Positions 18,349 through 27,180 of a stretch of DNA of 64,000 nt are shown here, piece by piece. A program made the translations under genes and the position numbers. The DNA lies in assembly GCF_004799405.1 (NCBI RefSeq), contig NZ_SSMW01000011.1, positions 32,568-96,567 of the forward strand, read 5' to 3'. A model generated the notes under the pieces. The model did no database searches, was not told the origin of the DNA, and worked only from the letters and a program-made list of their open reading frames with translations. This DNA is from Bradyrhizobium sp. Its GTDB lineage: Bacteria; Pseudomonadota; Alphaproteobacteria; Rhizobiales; Xanthobacteraceae. How positions within the stretch are numbered: position 1 is the stretch's first letter; each line of letters begins with the position of its first letter.

Positions 18349-18735
18349 TCACTCCCGCAGTATCGGATGCTCGTTCAGGACGTCTTCTCTCATCGAGACC
18401 GCCTGAATCGCGCGAAACAGTACCCGCGCTGTCCTCAAATTATTGGCCGTCACGCACAGGTTCACGATCTGGCGTACCGAGGAATCGCGCAACAGGTCAT
18501 CGGAAATCTTGATGGCGATTTCCATGGCGGTCTTGGCGGCGTGTTCGTACCTTTCGCTCTCGTATTGGTGCTTTTTGTTATCCGGGCGGCCGGTAAAGGC
18601 GGCTACTTTTTCGGCACTATCGGTAGCCGAGCGGCAGATGTCGCGTATCTTGTGAGCCGCTTCGATATCGCCGATCGGCCACTGGATCGCTTCGTCCCAG
18701 ACTTCCTCGCGCTTGTCCTTGCTGAACCACCACAT
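18349..18735 (-). CDS. Hypothetical protein, soluble, helical
   Basis: I do not recognise the family. The 128-residue protein starts MWWFSKDKREEVW and is rich in charged, alpha-helical segments (IGDIEAAHKIRDICRSA, YEHAAKTAMEIAIKIS, TANNLRTARVLFRAIQAV). It has no signal peptide or membrane segment. The start at 18735 is preceded by GGGCGGGG, whereas an ATG 27 bases upstream has no ribosome site. It lies between the convergent ClC gene (44 bases away) and the FAD-linked dehydrogenase on the same strand. Codon use resembles the neighbours only partly; the region is somewhat less GC-rich, so recent acquisition is possible. Confidence 0.6.
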   Translation of the reverse strand: MWWFSKDKREEVWDEAIQWPIGDIEAAHKIRDICRSATDSAEKVAAFTGRPDNKKHQYESERYEHAAKTAMEIAIKISDDLLRDSSVRQIVNLCVTANNLRTARVLFRAIQAVSMREDVLNEHPILRE

Positions 18736-18807
18736 CGCCCCGCCCTGAATACCCTCAAGCATAAATCGCCATGGTACAATTCGCAGCGGTGTATTGTGAA
18801 TACAGGC

Positions 18808-20226
18808 CTACACCGCCGGCACGATCTTTCCGGGATTGAAAATATTCTGCGGATCGAGCGCCCGCTTCAGCGCGCGCATGGCGTCGATCGCCTCTGGTCC
18901 AAGTTCGGCTTCCAGATATTTCTGCTTGCCCTGCCCGATGCCGTGCTCGCCGGTGCAGGTCCCGCCCATTGCCTGCGCGCGCTCCACCAGGCGATGCATG
19001 AAGTCCTCGCCGCGCGCCATCTCGTCGGCGTCATCGACATCGCACAGCAGCGAACAGTGGAAATTGCCGTCACCGACATGACCGACGATCGGCGACTGCA
19101 GATTGAGGCGTTTCAAATCCTCTTCGGTTTCGGTCACGCAATCGGCCAGCCGCGAAATCGGCACGCAGACATCGGTCGCCACCACGCCGGAACCGACACG
19201 CAAGGCCTTCACCGCCCAATAGGCGTCGTGGCGCGCCTGCCAGAGCCTGGTGCGGTCCTCGGGCTTGGTGGTCCAGGTGAAATCGCCGCCGCCGCACTCC
19301 TTGGCGATCTCGTGGAAGTTCTTCGACTGCTCGGCGACCTCGTTCTCGCTGCCATGGAATTCAAGCAGCAGCAGCGGCGTCTCCGGCAGCGACAGTTTCG
19401 AATAGGAATTGCAGGCCCGGACCTGCTCGGCGTTGAGCAGCTCGATACGCGCGACGGGAATGCCGGTTTGAATGGCCAGGATGGTCGCCTGGCAGGCGCC
19501 CCGCACGCTGTCGAACGAACAGGCCGCGGCGGCGATGGTCTCGGGAATGCCGCGCAGCTTGATGGTAAGTTCGCAGATGATTCCGAGCGTGCCTTCGGCG
19601 CCGACGAACAGATGCGTGAGATCGTAGCCGGCGGAGGATTTCTTCGAGCGCGTGCCGGTCTTGATGATGCCACCGTCGCCGCGCACCACCTTGAGCGCCA
19701 GCACATTGTCGCGCATGGTGCCGTAACGCACCGCGTTGGTGCCGGAGGCTCTGGTCGACGCCATGCCGCCCAGTGAGGCATCGGCGCCGGGATCGATCGG
19801 AAAGAACACGCCCTGGTCGCGCAGATGCTCGTTCAGCGCCTTGCGGGTGACGCCGGGCTGGATCACGCAATCGAGGTCTTCGGCATGGACCTCAAGCACC
19901 TTGTTCATGTCGCGCAGGTCGATGCAGACGCCGCCGGCCGGGGCGTTGACCTGCCCCTCCAGCGAGGTGCCGGTGCCGAATGCGATCACCGGAACGCCGA
20001 AATGAGCGCAGATCCGCACCACGTCCTGAATGTCCGCTGTCTCCTGCGCCATCACCACGGCATCCGGCGGCTGCGGCGCCAGCCAGGTCGTGGTATGCGC
20101 GTGCTGGTCGCGCACCGCCTGCGAGGTGATCAGGCGGTTGCCGAACCGCGCGGCCAGCGCTTCAATGGTGCTCGCCAGCGCCGCCGGTTCCGGCCGCTTC
20201 AAGTGATTGGTGACGGTCAAACCCAC
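18808..20226 (-). CDS. FAD-linked oxidase, D-lactate dehydrogenase/GlcD type
   Basis: A 472-residue flavoprotein of the D-lactate dehydrogenase (cytochrome) and glycolate oxidase GlcD family. It oxidises a 2-hydroxyacid to the 2-ketoacid and passes electrons to the respiratory chain. The FAD-binding PCMH domain has VIAFGTGTSLEGQV (about 80-93) and FFPIDPGADASLGGMASTRASGTNAVRYG (in part), where the pyrophosphate is held, then GAEGTLGIICELTIKL. The C-terminal cap has HVGDGNFHCSLLCD and the family ending GEHGIGQGKQKYL (the HGIG motif), then DPQNIFNPGKI. There are no GlcE/GlcF partners, which favours the one-component lactate type. Confidence 0.88.
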   Translation of the reverse strand: MGLTVTNHLKRPEPAALASTIEALAARFGNRLITSQAVRDQHAHTTTWLAPQPPDAVVMAQETADIQDVVRICAHFGVPVIAFGTGTSLEGQVNAPAGGVCIDLRDMNKVLEVHAEDLDCVIQPGVTRKALNEHLRDQGVFFPIDPGADASLGGMASTRASGTNAVRYGTMRDNVLALKVVRGDGGIIKTGTRSKKSSAGYDLTHLFVGAEGTLGIICELTIKLRGIPETIAAAACSFDSVRGACQATILAIQTGIPVARIELLNAEQVRACNSYSKLSLPETPLLLLEFHGSENEVAEQSKNFHEIAKECGGGDFTWTTKPEDRTRLWQARHDAYWAVKALRVGSGVVATDVCVPISRLADCVTETEEDLKRLNLQSPIVGHVGDGNFHCSLLCDVDDADEMARGEDFMHRLVERAQAMGGTCTGEHGIGQGKQKYLEAELGPEAIDAMRALKRALDPQNIFNPGKIVPAV

Positions 20227-20291
20227 GCGATATCCTCCCGCTCCAGGACCGTGGCAAAGGATATATAAGGGGTCAAGGGATCATCGGACAA

Positions 20292-20816
20292 ATGGAGACG
20301 GGAATGACGCGCGAAGCCGCCGCCGACGAACTACTGCTGCGGCCGGCGCCGTTTTTGTCGTCGGTGATGCAGATCGAGCCGCAATGGATCGACTACAACG
20401 CCCATCTCAACATGGCCTATTACAATGTGATGTTCGACCGCGCCATCGACGAATTATGGCTCAAGCTCGGGATCGGCCCCGGCTACATGAAGGCGCGAAA
20501 CGGCTCGACCTTCACCGCCGAATGCCACGTGCGCTATTTGCGGGAGATCCATCTCGGTGATCCCGTCCAGGTTTCGATCCTGCTGGTCGGAGCCGACGAG
20601 AAGCGGCTACATACGTTCGAGGAATTGCGTCACGCCAGCGAAGGCTGGCTCTCCGCCACATCGGAAAACATGACCATTCACATCGACATGATTGCGCGAA
20701 AGACCGCGCCGTTTCCTCCCGATATCCGCGCCCGCATCAAGGCGGTCGCGAATGCCCACCGCGCCATCGCGCGCCCCGAAGGCATCGGCCGGAAGATTGC
20801 GATGCCTTCGAAATAG
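20292..20816 (+). CDS. Hotdog-fold acyl-CoA thioesterase family protein
   Basis: A 174-residue cytoplasmic protein with a 4HBT-type hotdog fold: QIEPQWIDYNAHLNMAYYNVMFDRA (in part), with the D-x-x-x-H-x-N pattern near residues 37-44, then the long helix and FTAECHVRYLREIHLGDPVQV. The DYNAHLN pattern is the one found in 4-hydroxybenzoyl-CoA-like thioesterases and in betainyl-CoA thioesterases of carnitine breakdown. No carnitine genes are adjacent, so the substrate stays open. The frame begins with two close ATGs (20292 and 20304); GGAGACGGGA lies before the second. The gene ends 7 bases from the convergent DUF1328 gene. Confidence 0.82.
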   Translation: METGMTREAAADELLLRPAPFLSSVMQIEPQWIDYNAHLNMAYYNVMFDRAIDELWLKLGIGPGYMKARNGSTFTAECHVRYLREIHLGDPVQVSILLVGADEKRLHTFEELRHASEGWLSATSENMTIHIDMIARKTAPFPPDIRARIKAVANAHRAIARPEGIGRKIAMPSK

Positions 20817-20823
20817 CGAAACG

Positions 20824-20997
20824 TCAGACGCGGGTGCGTCCGCGCGCCAGCCCAATCACGGCCGAGATCAGGAACAGCACCACCGCGATAAAGAAGATGG
20901 TCTTGGCGATTTCGATGGATACCCCGGCGATACCGCCGAAGCCCAGCACGCCGGCGATCAGCGCGACGATCAGGAACGTAACGACCCAGCTCAGCAT
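20824..20997 (-). CDS. DUF1328 small membrane protein
   Basis: A 57-residue protein, MLSWVVTFLIVALIAGVLGFG followed by GIAGVSIEIAKTIFFIAVVLFLISAVIG (in part), made of two hydrophobic helices and ending GRTRV. This is the DUF1328 (YtjA-like) family of very small inner-membrane proteins of unknown function, often linked to general stress. AGAGG lies 8 bases before the ATG. The 297 bases upstream, to uvrD, contain an inverted repeat GGAAC-AAAG-GTTCC (21080-21093) that could be regulatory. Family assignment is firm; function is not known. Confidence 0.88.
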   Translation of the reverse strand: MLSWVVTFLIVALIAGVLGFGGIAGVSIEIAKTIFFIAVVLFLISAVIGLARGRTRV

Positions 20998-21294
20998 GAC
21001 ACGACCTCTGTTTCCACATTCTGTTTCGACATCGGCGCGGCCGAAGCCGCCGCGCGGATTGTTAAAATAAGCCGGGATCGGAACAAAGGTTCCGGCGGGG
21101 CCGCCGGCCTGCAACGGCGAAAAAAGGCCGCCTCCGAAGGAACAAATCCGCGCCGGTGGCCGAACCGGTGCGGGCCCGCGCGGCGGGATAACTGCTGTCA
21201 AATCGCCCGCCGAAGCCCTATATGCCCTTCAATCCTGCTATGAAGGCTCCCCTCCACCGCCTCACGGTGCCATCGTGGGGCCAAGACGATTCGC

Positions 21295-23925
21295 ATGACC
21301 GAGCCGAACAAGCTGCCCCATCACGGCGTGCCCGACCATCAGCCCGCGGCCGGTGGCATCGCCGCGCGCGCGCGCGCGACGGCGACCCCGCACTATCTCG
21401 CAGGGCTCAATCCCGAGCAGCGCGAGGCGGTGGAAACGCTGGACGGGCCTGTCTTGGTGCTGGCGGGCGCCGGCACCGGCAAGACCCGGGTGCTGACCAC
21501 GCGCATCGCCCACATCCTCAGCATGGGCCGGGCGCGCCCCAATGAAATCCTGTCGGTGACCTTCACCAACAAGGCGGCGCGCGAGATGAAGCTGCGGCTC
21601 GGCCACATGCTCGGCCAGGCCGTCGAAGGCATGCCGTGGCTCGGCACCTTTCATTCGATCGGCGGGCGTATCCTGCGCTTTCATGCCGAAATGGTGCAGC
21701 TGAAATCCAACTTCACCGTGCTCGATGTCGACGACCAGGTCCGCCTGCTGAAACAGCTTCTGACGGCCGACAATATCGACGACAAACGCTGGCCAGCGAG
21801 GATGCTTGCCGGCCTGATCGACGGCTGGAAGAACCGCGGGTTGACGCCGTCTCAACTGCCGCCGGCCGAGGCCGCAGTGTTCGGCAACGGCCGCGGCGGC
21901 AAGCTCTATGCGAGCTATCAGGAACGGCTGAAGATCCTCAACGCCGCCGATTTCGGCGATCTGCTGCTGGAAAACATCCGGCTGTTTCGCGAACATCCCG
22001 ACGTGCTGCGGCAATACCAGAACCGCTTCAAGTTCATCCTGGTGGATGAATATCAGGACACCAACGTCGCACAGTATCTGTGGCTGCGGCTGCTGTCGCA
22101 GCCGCCGAGTTTTCTTACCTCGCCCCGCTTGCGGGGAGAGGTCGATGCACGAAGTGCGTCGGGTGAGGGGGAGCCAAACGCGAACGCGGTGCCCGCTGAG
22201 AGTCCCCCTCACCCCGACCATCTCCCCGCAAGCGGGGCGAGGGAGCAGATAGGCGCGCCCTCCTCGCCCCTCAAGAACATCTGCTGCGTCGGCGACGACG
22301 ACCAGTCGATCTACGGCTGGCGCGGGGCCGAGGTGGACAACATCCTGCGCTTCGAGCACGACTTTCCCGGCGCCAAGGTGATCAGGCTCGAGCGCAACTA
22401 CCGCTCCACCGGCCATATCCTGGCCGCGGCCTCGCACCTGATCGCGCATAACGAGGGACGGCTCGGCAAGACGCTGCGCACCGAAGATGTCGACGGCGAA
22501 AAGGTCACCGTCACCGGCTCCTGGGATTCCGAGGAGGAAGCCCGCGCCATCGGCGAGGAGATCGAGGAGTTGCAGCGCGCCGGCAACAATCTCAACGAGG
22601 TCGCGATCCTGGTGCGGGCGTCGTTCCAGATGCGCGAATTCGAGGACCGCTTCGTCACCCTCGGCCTGCCCTATCGCGTGATCGGCGGTCCGAGGTTTTA
22701 CGAGCGCGCCGAAATCCGCGACGCACTGGCTTATCTGAGGGTGATCAACTCGCCGGCCGACGACCTCGCCTTCGAGCGCATCGTCAACGTGCCGAAGCGC
22801 GGCCTTGGCGACGCCACGGTGCAGCTGCTGCACGACCACGCCCGCAAGCGCCGGATTCCGCTGTCGGAGGCCGCGCGCGCCGTGGTCGAGACCGATGAGC
22901 TGAAGCCGAAAGCGCGGGGATCGTTGCGCGATCTGCTGGTCAGTTTCGATCGCTGGCGTGCGCAACGCGAGGTGACTTCGCATACGGAATTGGCCGAAAT
23001 CGTGCTCGACGAGAGCGGCTACACCGAGATGTGGCAGAAGGATCGCTCGGCCGATGCCGCCGGCCGCCTCGACAACCTCAAGGAACTGGTGCGCTCGATG
23101 GAGGAATTCGAGAACCTGCAAGGTTTTCTCGAACACATCTCGCTGGTGATGGACCGCGACGGCGGCGCCGAGGACGAGGCGGTGTCATTGATGACGCTGC
23201 ATTCGGCCAAGGGGCTGGAGTTCGACAACGTGTTCCTGCCCGGATGGGAAGAGGGCTTGTTCCCGAGCCAGCGCACCCTCGACGAACAGGGCCGCGCCGG
23301 ACTGGAAGAAGAGAGACGCCTCGCCCATGTCGGGCTGACCCGCGCCCGCCGCCGCGCCAAGCTCTACTTCGCCACCAACCGGCGGATTCACGGGACGTGG
23401 TCGACCACGATCCCGTCGCGCTTTCTTGATGAACTGCCGGTACACAATGTCGAGATCACGGAATCCAAGGGCGGTTCCGGCTGGGGCGGCAGCAGCGGCT
23501 ACGGCCCCTCGCGCTTCGACAATGTGGAATCGTTCGGCTCCAGCTACACGACGCCGGGCTGGCAGCGCGCGCAGGCCAACCGGGCGCGCAACCAAAGCGG
23601 CCGCAAAGGACAGGCCGGCGGCGGTTTCAATGAAAGCCAGTCACCATTTTCATCCAGCGGCGAATCCTCAGGTTCGCGTAGCGATACCTCGGGCTCGCGA
23701 AGCGATGCCTCCGGCGCGCGCAACAAGCGCAGCCCCATGACCATCGAAGGCGAGCTGGTCGCGAAATCGACCGGCACCACGTCGGAGTTCTCGTTGCACG
23801 ACCGGGTGTTCCACCAGAAATTCGGCTACGGCCAGGTGGTCAAAATCGACGGCAACAAACTCACCATCGCGTTCGAAAAAGCCGGCGAGAAAAAGGTGGT
23901 CGATAGTTTTGTGGAACGGGCGTGA
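21295..23925 (+). CDS. uvrD: UvrD/PcrA-type DNA helicase with internal palindromic-repeat insertion
   Basis: An 876-residue superfamily 1A 3'-5' DNA helicase for nucleotide excision and mismatch repair. Motifs in order: Walker A AGAGTGKT (57-64), FTNKAAREMK (Ia), LGTFHSIGGRILR (Ib), Walker B VDEYQD (250-255), motif III VGDDDQSIYGWRG (332-344), LERNYRST (IV), LMTLHSAKGLEFDNV (V) and HVGLTRARRRAKLYF (VI). Residues of about 270-326, between motifs II and III, are not helicase sequence but the translation of a palindromic element. A Gly/Ser-rich linker with 7-residue repeats (SGSRSDT, SGSRSDA) precedes the C-terminal UvrD-like beta domain (DRVFHQKFGYGQVVKIDG). It stands apart from other repair genes. 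Confidence 0.95.
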   Translation: MTEPNKLPHHGVPDHQPAAGGIAARARATATPHYLAGLNPEQREAVETLDGPVLVLAGAGTGKTRVLTTRIAHILSMGRARPNEILSVTFTNKAAREMKLRLGHMLGQAVEGMPWLGTFHSIGGRILRFHAEMVQLKSNFTVLDVDDQVRLLKQLLTADNIDDKRWPARMLAGLIDGWKNRGLTPSQLPPAEAAVFGNGRGGKLYASYQERLKILNAADFGDLLLENIRLFREHPDVLRQYQNRFKFILVDEYQDTNVAQYLWLRLLSQPPSFLTSPRLRGEVDARSASGEGEPNANAVPAESPPHPDHLPASGAREQIGAPSSPLKNICCVGDDDQSIYGWRGAEVDNILRFEHDFPGAKVIRLERNYRSTGHILAAASHLIAHNEGRLGKTLRTEDVDGEKVTVTGSWDSEEEARAIGEEIEELQRAGNNLNEVAILVRASFQMREFEDRFVTLGLPYRVIGGPRFYERAEIRDALAYLRVINSPADDLAFERIVNVPKRGLGDATVQLLHDHARKRRIPLSEAARAVVETDELKPKARGSLRDLLVSFDRWRAQREVTSHTELAEIVLDESGYTEMWQKDRSADAAGRLDNLKELVRSMEEFENLQGFLEHISLVMDRDGGAEDEAVSLMTLHSAKGLEFDNVFLPGWEEGLFPSQRTLDEQGRAGLEEERRLAHVGLTRARRRAKLYFATNRRIHGTWSTTIPSRFLDELPVHNVEITESKGGSGWGGSSGYGPSRFDNVESFGSSYTTPGWQRAQANRARNQSGRKGQAGGGFNESQSPFSSSGESSGSRSDTSGSRSDASGARNKRSPMTIEGELVAKSTGTTSEFSLHDRVFHQKFGYGQVVKIDGNKLTIAFEKAGEKKVVDSFVERA
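22119..22245. repeat. Palindromic element translated within uvrD
   Basis: Two arms face each other: CCTCGCCCCGCTTGCGGGGA at the left end (22119 on) and its near-exact complement ending at 22244, with a second matched block GGGTGAGGGGGA (22161-22172) against TCCCCCTCACCC (22203-22214). The left arm also holds an extra 14 bases around 22146-22159. Each outer arm is itself a hairpin around CCCCGCTTGCGGGG. This looks like a mobile REP-like repeat of Rhizobiales genomes and keeps the uvrD frame open. Confidence 0.85.
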
Positions 23926-23993
23926 GCGATTGCGCAATTGCGCGAGCGTTCCTATCTGTTGATGCCCGACACCCCCTCCTGCCTTAAGTCCCC

Positions 23994-24917
23994 ATGCCAT
24001 CCATCATATCCGTCGCCAATCTGTCCAAGACCTATGCCTCCGGCTTCAAGGCGCTCGATAACATCAACCTCGAAATCAACCGCGGCGAGATCTTTGCGCT
24101 GCTGGGACCGAACGGCGCCGGCAAGACCACGCTGATCAGCATCATCTGCGGCATCGCCAATCCGAGCCGAGGCCAGGTCTCCGTCGATGGCCACGACATC
24201 ATCACCTCCTATCGCGCCGCGCGTTCGCGCATCGGTCTGGTGCCGCAGGAACTGCACACTGACGCCTTCGAATCGGTGTGGGCCACCGTCAGCTTCAGCC
24301 GCGGTCTGTTTGGCAAGCCGAAAAATCCGGCGCATATCGAAAAGGTGCTCAAGGATCTGTCGCTGTGGGACAAGAAGGACGCCAAGATCGTCACGCTGTC
24401 CGGCGGCATGAAGCGCCGGGTGATGATCGCAAAGGCGCTGTCGCACGAGCCGCAGATCCTGTTCCTCGACGAGCCGACTGCCGGCGTCGATGTCGAACTG
24501 CGCAAGGGCATGTGGGAGGTGGTGCGGACATTGCGCGCCTCGGGCGTCACCATCATCCTCACCACCCATTACATCGAAGAGGCCGAGGAGATGGCCGACC
24601 GCATCGGTGTCATCAACAAGGGTGAGATCGTGCTGGTCGAGGACAAGGCCACGCTGATGCAGAAGCTCGGCAAGAAACGCCTGAAGCTGCATCTGCAAAA
24701 CAGGATCGACGCGATCCCGGCGGCGCTGGCGGCGTATAACCTCGAACTGTCCGACGAGGGCTGCGAGCTGACCTACGATTACGACACCAATGGCGAGCGC
24801 ACCGGCATCACCAGCCTGCTCAGCGATCTCAGAAATTCCGGCATCCGCTTTTCCGACCTCGACACCGTCAAGAGTTCGCTGGAAGACATCTTCGTCAGCC
24901 TGGTGAGGGCGTCATGA
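23994..24917 (+). CDS. ABC transporter ATP-binding protein
   Basis: A 307-residue nucleotide-binding subunit of an ABC-2 type exporter. Walker A is GPNGAGKTT (38-46), the signature LSGGMKRR starts at 135, Walker [13 protein letters not shown] is at about 157-168, and the H-loop sits in [19 protein letters not shown]. The [18 protein letters not shown] Q-loop region reads [14 protein letters not shown]. The C-terminal extension of about 80 residues is usual for DrrA/CcmA-like exporters of drugs or polysaccharide. It overlaps the permease gene by four bases (ATGA). The start at 23994 follows uvrD by 68 bases, so co-transcription is possible. The substrate is unknown. Confidence 0.93.
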   Translation: MPSIISVANLSKTYASGFKALDNINLEINRGEIFALLGPNGAGKTTLISIICGIANPSRGQVSVDGHDIITSYRAARSRIGLVPQELHTDAFESVWATVSFSRGLFGKPKNPAHIEKVLKDLSLWDKKDAKIVTLSGGMKRRVMIAKALSHEPQILFLDEPTAGVDVELRKGMWEVVRTLRASGVTIILTTHYIEEAEEMADRIGVINKGEIVLVEDKATLMQKLGKKRLKLHLQNRIDAIPAALAAYNLELSDEGCELTYDYDTNGERTGITSLLSDLRNSGIRFSDLDTVKSSLEDIFVSLVRAS

Positions 24918-25675
24918 ATTTCAGGGCGGTCCGCGCGATCTATCTGTTCGAAATGGCGCGAACCTGGCGTACGCTGCTGCAAAGCATCGTTTCGCCGGTG
25001 GTTTCGACCTCGCTGTATTTCGTGGTGTTCGGCGCCGCGATCGGTTCGCGCATCACCCAGATCGAAGGCGTCAGCTATGGCACCTTCATCGTGCCGGGAC
25101 TGGTGATGCTGTCGGTACTGACGCAGAGCATCGCCAACGCCTCGTTCGGCATCTACTTTCCGAAATTCGTCGGCACGATTTATGAGTTGCTGTCGGCGCC
25201 GATCTCCTATTTCGAAATCGTGCTCGGCTATGTCGGCGCGGCCGCGACCAAGTCGATCATCCTCGGCCTGATCATCCTGGCCACCGCCGGGCTGTTCGTG
25301 CCGCTGCATATTCATCACCCGTGGTGGATGCTGACCTTCCTGGTGCTGACCGCGGTCACCTTCAGCCTGTTCGGCTTCATCATCGGCATCTGGGCCGACG
25401 GTTTCGAGAAGCTGCAGATGATCCCGATGCTGGTGGTGACGCCGCTGACGTTCCTCGGCGGCAGCTTCTATTCGGTGAACATGCTGCCGTCGGGCTGGCG
25501 CACCATCACGCTGCTCAATCCGGTGGTTTACCTGATCAGTGGTTTTCGCTGGAGCTTCTACGAGACCGCCGACGTCAGCCTCGGCGTCAGCGTCGGCATC
25601 ACGCTGATGTTTCTTGCCATCTGCATGATCGTGGTGTGGTGGATTTTCAAGACCGGATATCGGCTGAAGAACTGA
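24914..25675 (+). CDS. ABC-2 type transporter permease
   Basis: A 253-residue membrane subunit with six predicted helices. The family signature of ABC-2 permeases is visible in [22 protein letters not shown] followed by [17 protein letters not shown] (quoted in parts), around residues 170-215. The N-terminal amphipathic [19 protein letters not shown] (residues 1-19) is typical. It forms a two-gene exporter with the upstream ATPase, overlapping it by four bases. Related pairs export drugs, lipid-linked sugars or haem intermediates; there is no nearby biosynthetic gene to narrow this. Confidence 0.92.
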   Translation: MNFRAVRAIYLFEMARTWRTLLQSIVSPVVSTSLYFVVFGAAIGSRITQIEGVSYGTFIVPGLVMLSVLTQSIANASFGIYFPKFVGTIYELLSAPISYFEIVLGYVGAAATKSIILGLIILATAGLFVPLHIHHPWWMLTFLVLTAVTFSLFGFIIGIWADGFEKLQMIPMLVVTPLTFLGGSFYSVNMLPSGWRTITLLNPVVYLISGFRWSFYETADVSLGVSVGITLMFLAICMIVVWWIFKTGYRLKN

Positions 25676-25694
25676 CGGCGCGATAAAGGCGCGC

Positions 25695-25736
25695 GGTCAT
25701 TCCGCGGCGGTGCGAAGCGCCGAACCCGGCATGACG
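25695..25736. repeat. Short intergenic palindromic repeat (family A copy 1)
   Basis: Begins GGTCATTCCG and ends ACCCGGCATGACG, an imperfect palindrome sharing TGCGA-GC-CGAACCCGG with the copy at 31759-31798. It lies between the convergent ABC permease and glycine-zipper genes, where its hairpin could serve as a two-way terminator. Confidence 0.7.
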
Positions 25737-25745
25737 GGATTGAAA

Positions 25746-26066
25746 TCAACGATAACAGTGGAAATGATCGTAGCGATCGTAGAAGCCGCGGCAGCGATAG
25801 CCGTGATCCATCCCGAATACGCCCCTGACCGCGCCCATCGCGCCGCCGACGCCGGCACCGACCGCACCGCCAACCACGCCGCCGACAGGACCGGCAACCC
25901 GGTCGCCTTCCGCCGCACCCTCCTGCGCTCCGCGCACGATGCCCTGCGCGTGTCCGATATGGGGAATCGCGAGCAATGCAAGCGCGAGGGCTGCCGCCGC
26001 CAGATGGAATTGGACCGGCAAGCCGGTGGGCAGCGCCGATGTCTTGATCCGGGTCTTCATCGTCAT
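25746..26066 (-). CDS. Exported glycine-zipper protein
   Basis: A 106-residue protein with a signal peptide (hydrophobic AAAALALALLAIPHIGHAQ at about 23-41). It then has a glycine-zipper segment, VGGVVGGAVGAGVGGAMGAV (about 61-80), which could insert into or pack against a membrane. The C-terminus is short and rich in Tyr, His and Cys (YRCRGFYDRYDHFHCYR). AAGGA is 6 bases before the ATG at 26066. It resembles many small rhizobial outer-membrane or periplasmic proteins, but I cannot assign a named family. It is convergent with the ABC permease gene. Confidence 0.7.
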   Translation of the reverse strand: MTMKTRIKTSALPTGLPVQFHLAAAALALALLAIPHIGHAQGIVRGAQEGAAEGDRVAGPVGGVVGGAVGAGVGGAMGAVRGVFGMDHGYRCRGFYDRYDHFHCYR

Positions 26067-26370
26067 CTGAATTCCTTAATGCCCGGCCGCGATTGGGCCG
26101 GCGGGGCGGGCTTCTGTAACGGCGAACCCGCCAAATGGTTGCATGTCCCAATGAATCAGGTTGAGACGGGCTCAAGCGTGGCTTTCCAGAAAAAGCAGGA
26201 CATGCCGGATTAAGCCTCGCCTCCGCCATGTTTGCGCCGGCACCGCCTATTAACGATGGCCCAGCAGGCCGCTGGAACCAAAGCGGAATTCCGGGCATAT
26301 TAGGTGCGGGGACGGAGAGCGGCGCTGTAGTCAAAGCTTGGGTAGTCTGGGCCGGGAGGCCAAAGGTAAA
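26067..26370. other. Intergenic region, divergent promoters
   Basis: These 304 bases separate the minus-strand glycine-zipper gene from the plus-strand L,D-transpeptidase. No open frame with a ribosome site, tRNA or palindromic element is seen. The only structure noticed is the short symmetrical GGAATTCC at about 26283-26290. It presumably carries both promoters, but none could be fixed. Confidence 0.5.
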
Positions 26371-27174
26371 ATGCGTTCCTTCCTCGTTGCTTTCACCGGC
26401 CTGATGCTGTTCGCCACCGGCGCCGCCCAGGCCAATGTCTCCATTCTCGTCGACAAGAATGCGCAGTTGATGACCGTCGCGGTCGACGGCATCGAGCGCT
26501 ATCACTGGCCGGTTTCAACCGGCAATCCGTCGCACGAGACGCCGAACGGCAGTTTCCGGACCTTCCGCATGGAGGAAGACCACTACTCCAAGGAATTCGA
26601 CGACGCGCCGATGCCGCACTCGATCTTCTTTACCAAGGTCGGCCATGCCATCCACGGCACCGATTCCGAGGGCAAGCTCGGCATCCCGGTCTCCCATGGC
26701 TGCGTGCGGCTTTCGCGCGCCAACGCCACCACGCTGTACGCGCTGGTGGAAAAAGAAGGCGTGCTCAACACCACGGTGACGCTGACCGGCTCGTCGCAGA
26801 TCGCGCTCGCGCGCAACCCGCGTAGCCGGCCCGACACCGCGCTGGCGCGCCGCGACGTAGCTCCGCAATACGACGGCGCCGGCGATCCGGTCGTGATCAC
26901 CCCGCAGCCGGTGGCGCCCGGCCAGTATGCGCCGCAAATGCAGCCTCAGGTGCAGCCGCAAATGCGACCCGACGACGGTTACATCTATCCCGCCGACGGC
27001 AGCTCGGATGTCGCGCGCTACCCGGCGCCGCGCAGCAGCCGGCGTCTTTATGACGCGCAGGTCTATCCGCAGCAGCAAGATCAGTATTACAACAACCGCG
27101 GTTACGCGCCGCAATATGCGCCTCAGGTCTATGCGCCGCAGCCATACTATCAGTCGCGCGGGCCGTACGACTGA
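26371..27174 (+). CDS. L,D-transpeptidase (YkuD domain), exported
   Basis: A 267-residue periplasmic enzyme that cross-links peptidoglycan or attaches proteins to it through meso-DAP. A signal peptide (MRSFLVAFTGLMLFATGAAQA) is followed by the YkuD domain, residues of about 22-140, with the catalytic motif HGTD (95-98) and SHGCVRLS (108-115, nucleophile Cys111). The last 110 residues are a Pro/Gln/Tyr-rich low-complexity tail with repeats such as PQMQPQVQPQM and YAPQYAPQVYAPQP. GGGAGG lies about 11 bases before the ATG. It is convergent with the small minus-strand ORF at 27181. Confidence 0.92.
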   Translation: MRSFLVAFTGLMLFATGAAQANVSILVDKNAQLMTVAVDGIERYHWPVSTGNPSHETPNGSFRTFRMEEDHYSKEFDDAPMPHSIFFTKVGHAIHGTDSEGKLGIPVSHGCVRLSRANATTLYALVEKEGVLNTTVTLTGSSQIALARNPRSRPDTALARRDVAPQYDGAGDPVVITPQPVAPGQYAPQMQPQVQPQMRPDDGYIYPADGSSDVARYPAPRSSRRLYDAQVYPQQQDQYYNNRGYAPQYAPQVYAPQPYYQSRGPYD

Positions 27175-27180
27175 CGGACG

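Noticed and set aside
21078..21095. EcfG-type stress promoter of the DUF1328 gene
   Set aside because: GGAAC is present, but no CGTT at the right spacing is seen on either strand, so only an inverted repeat can be reported.
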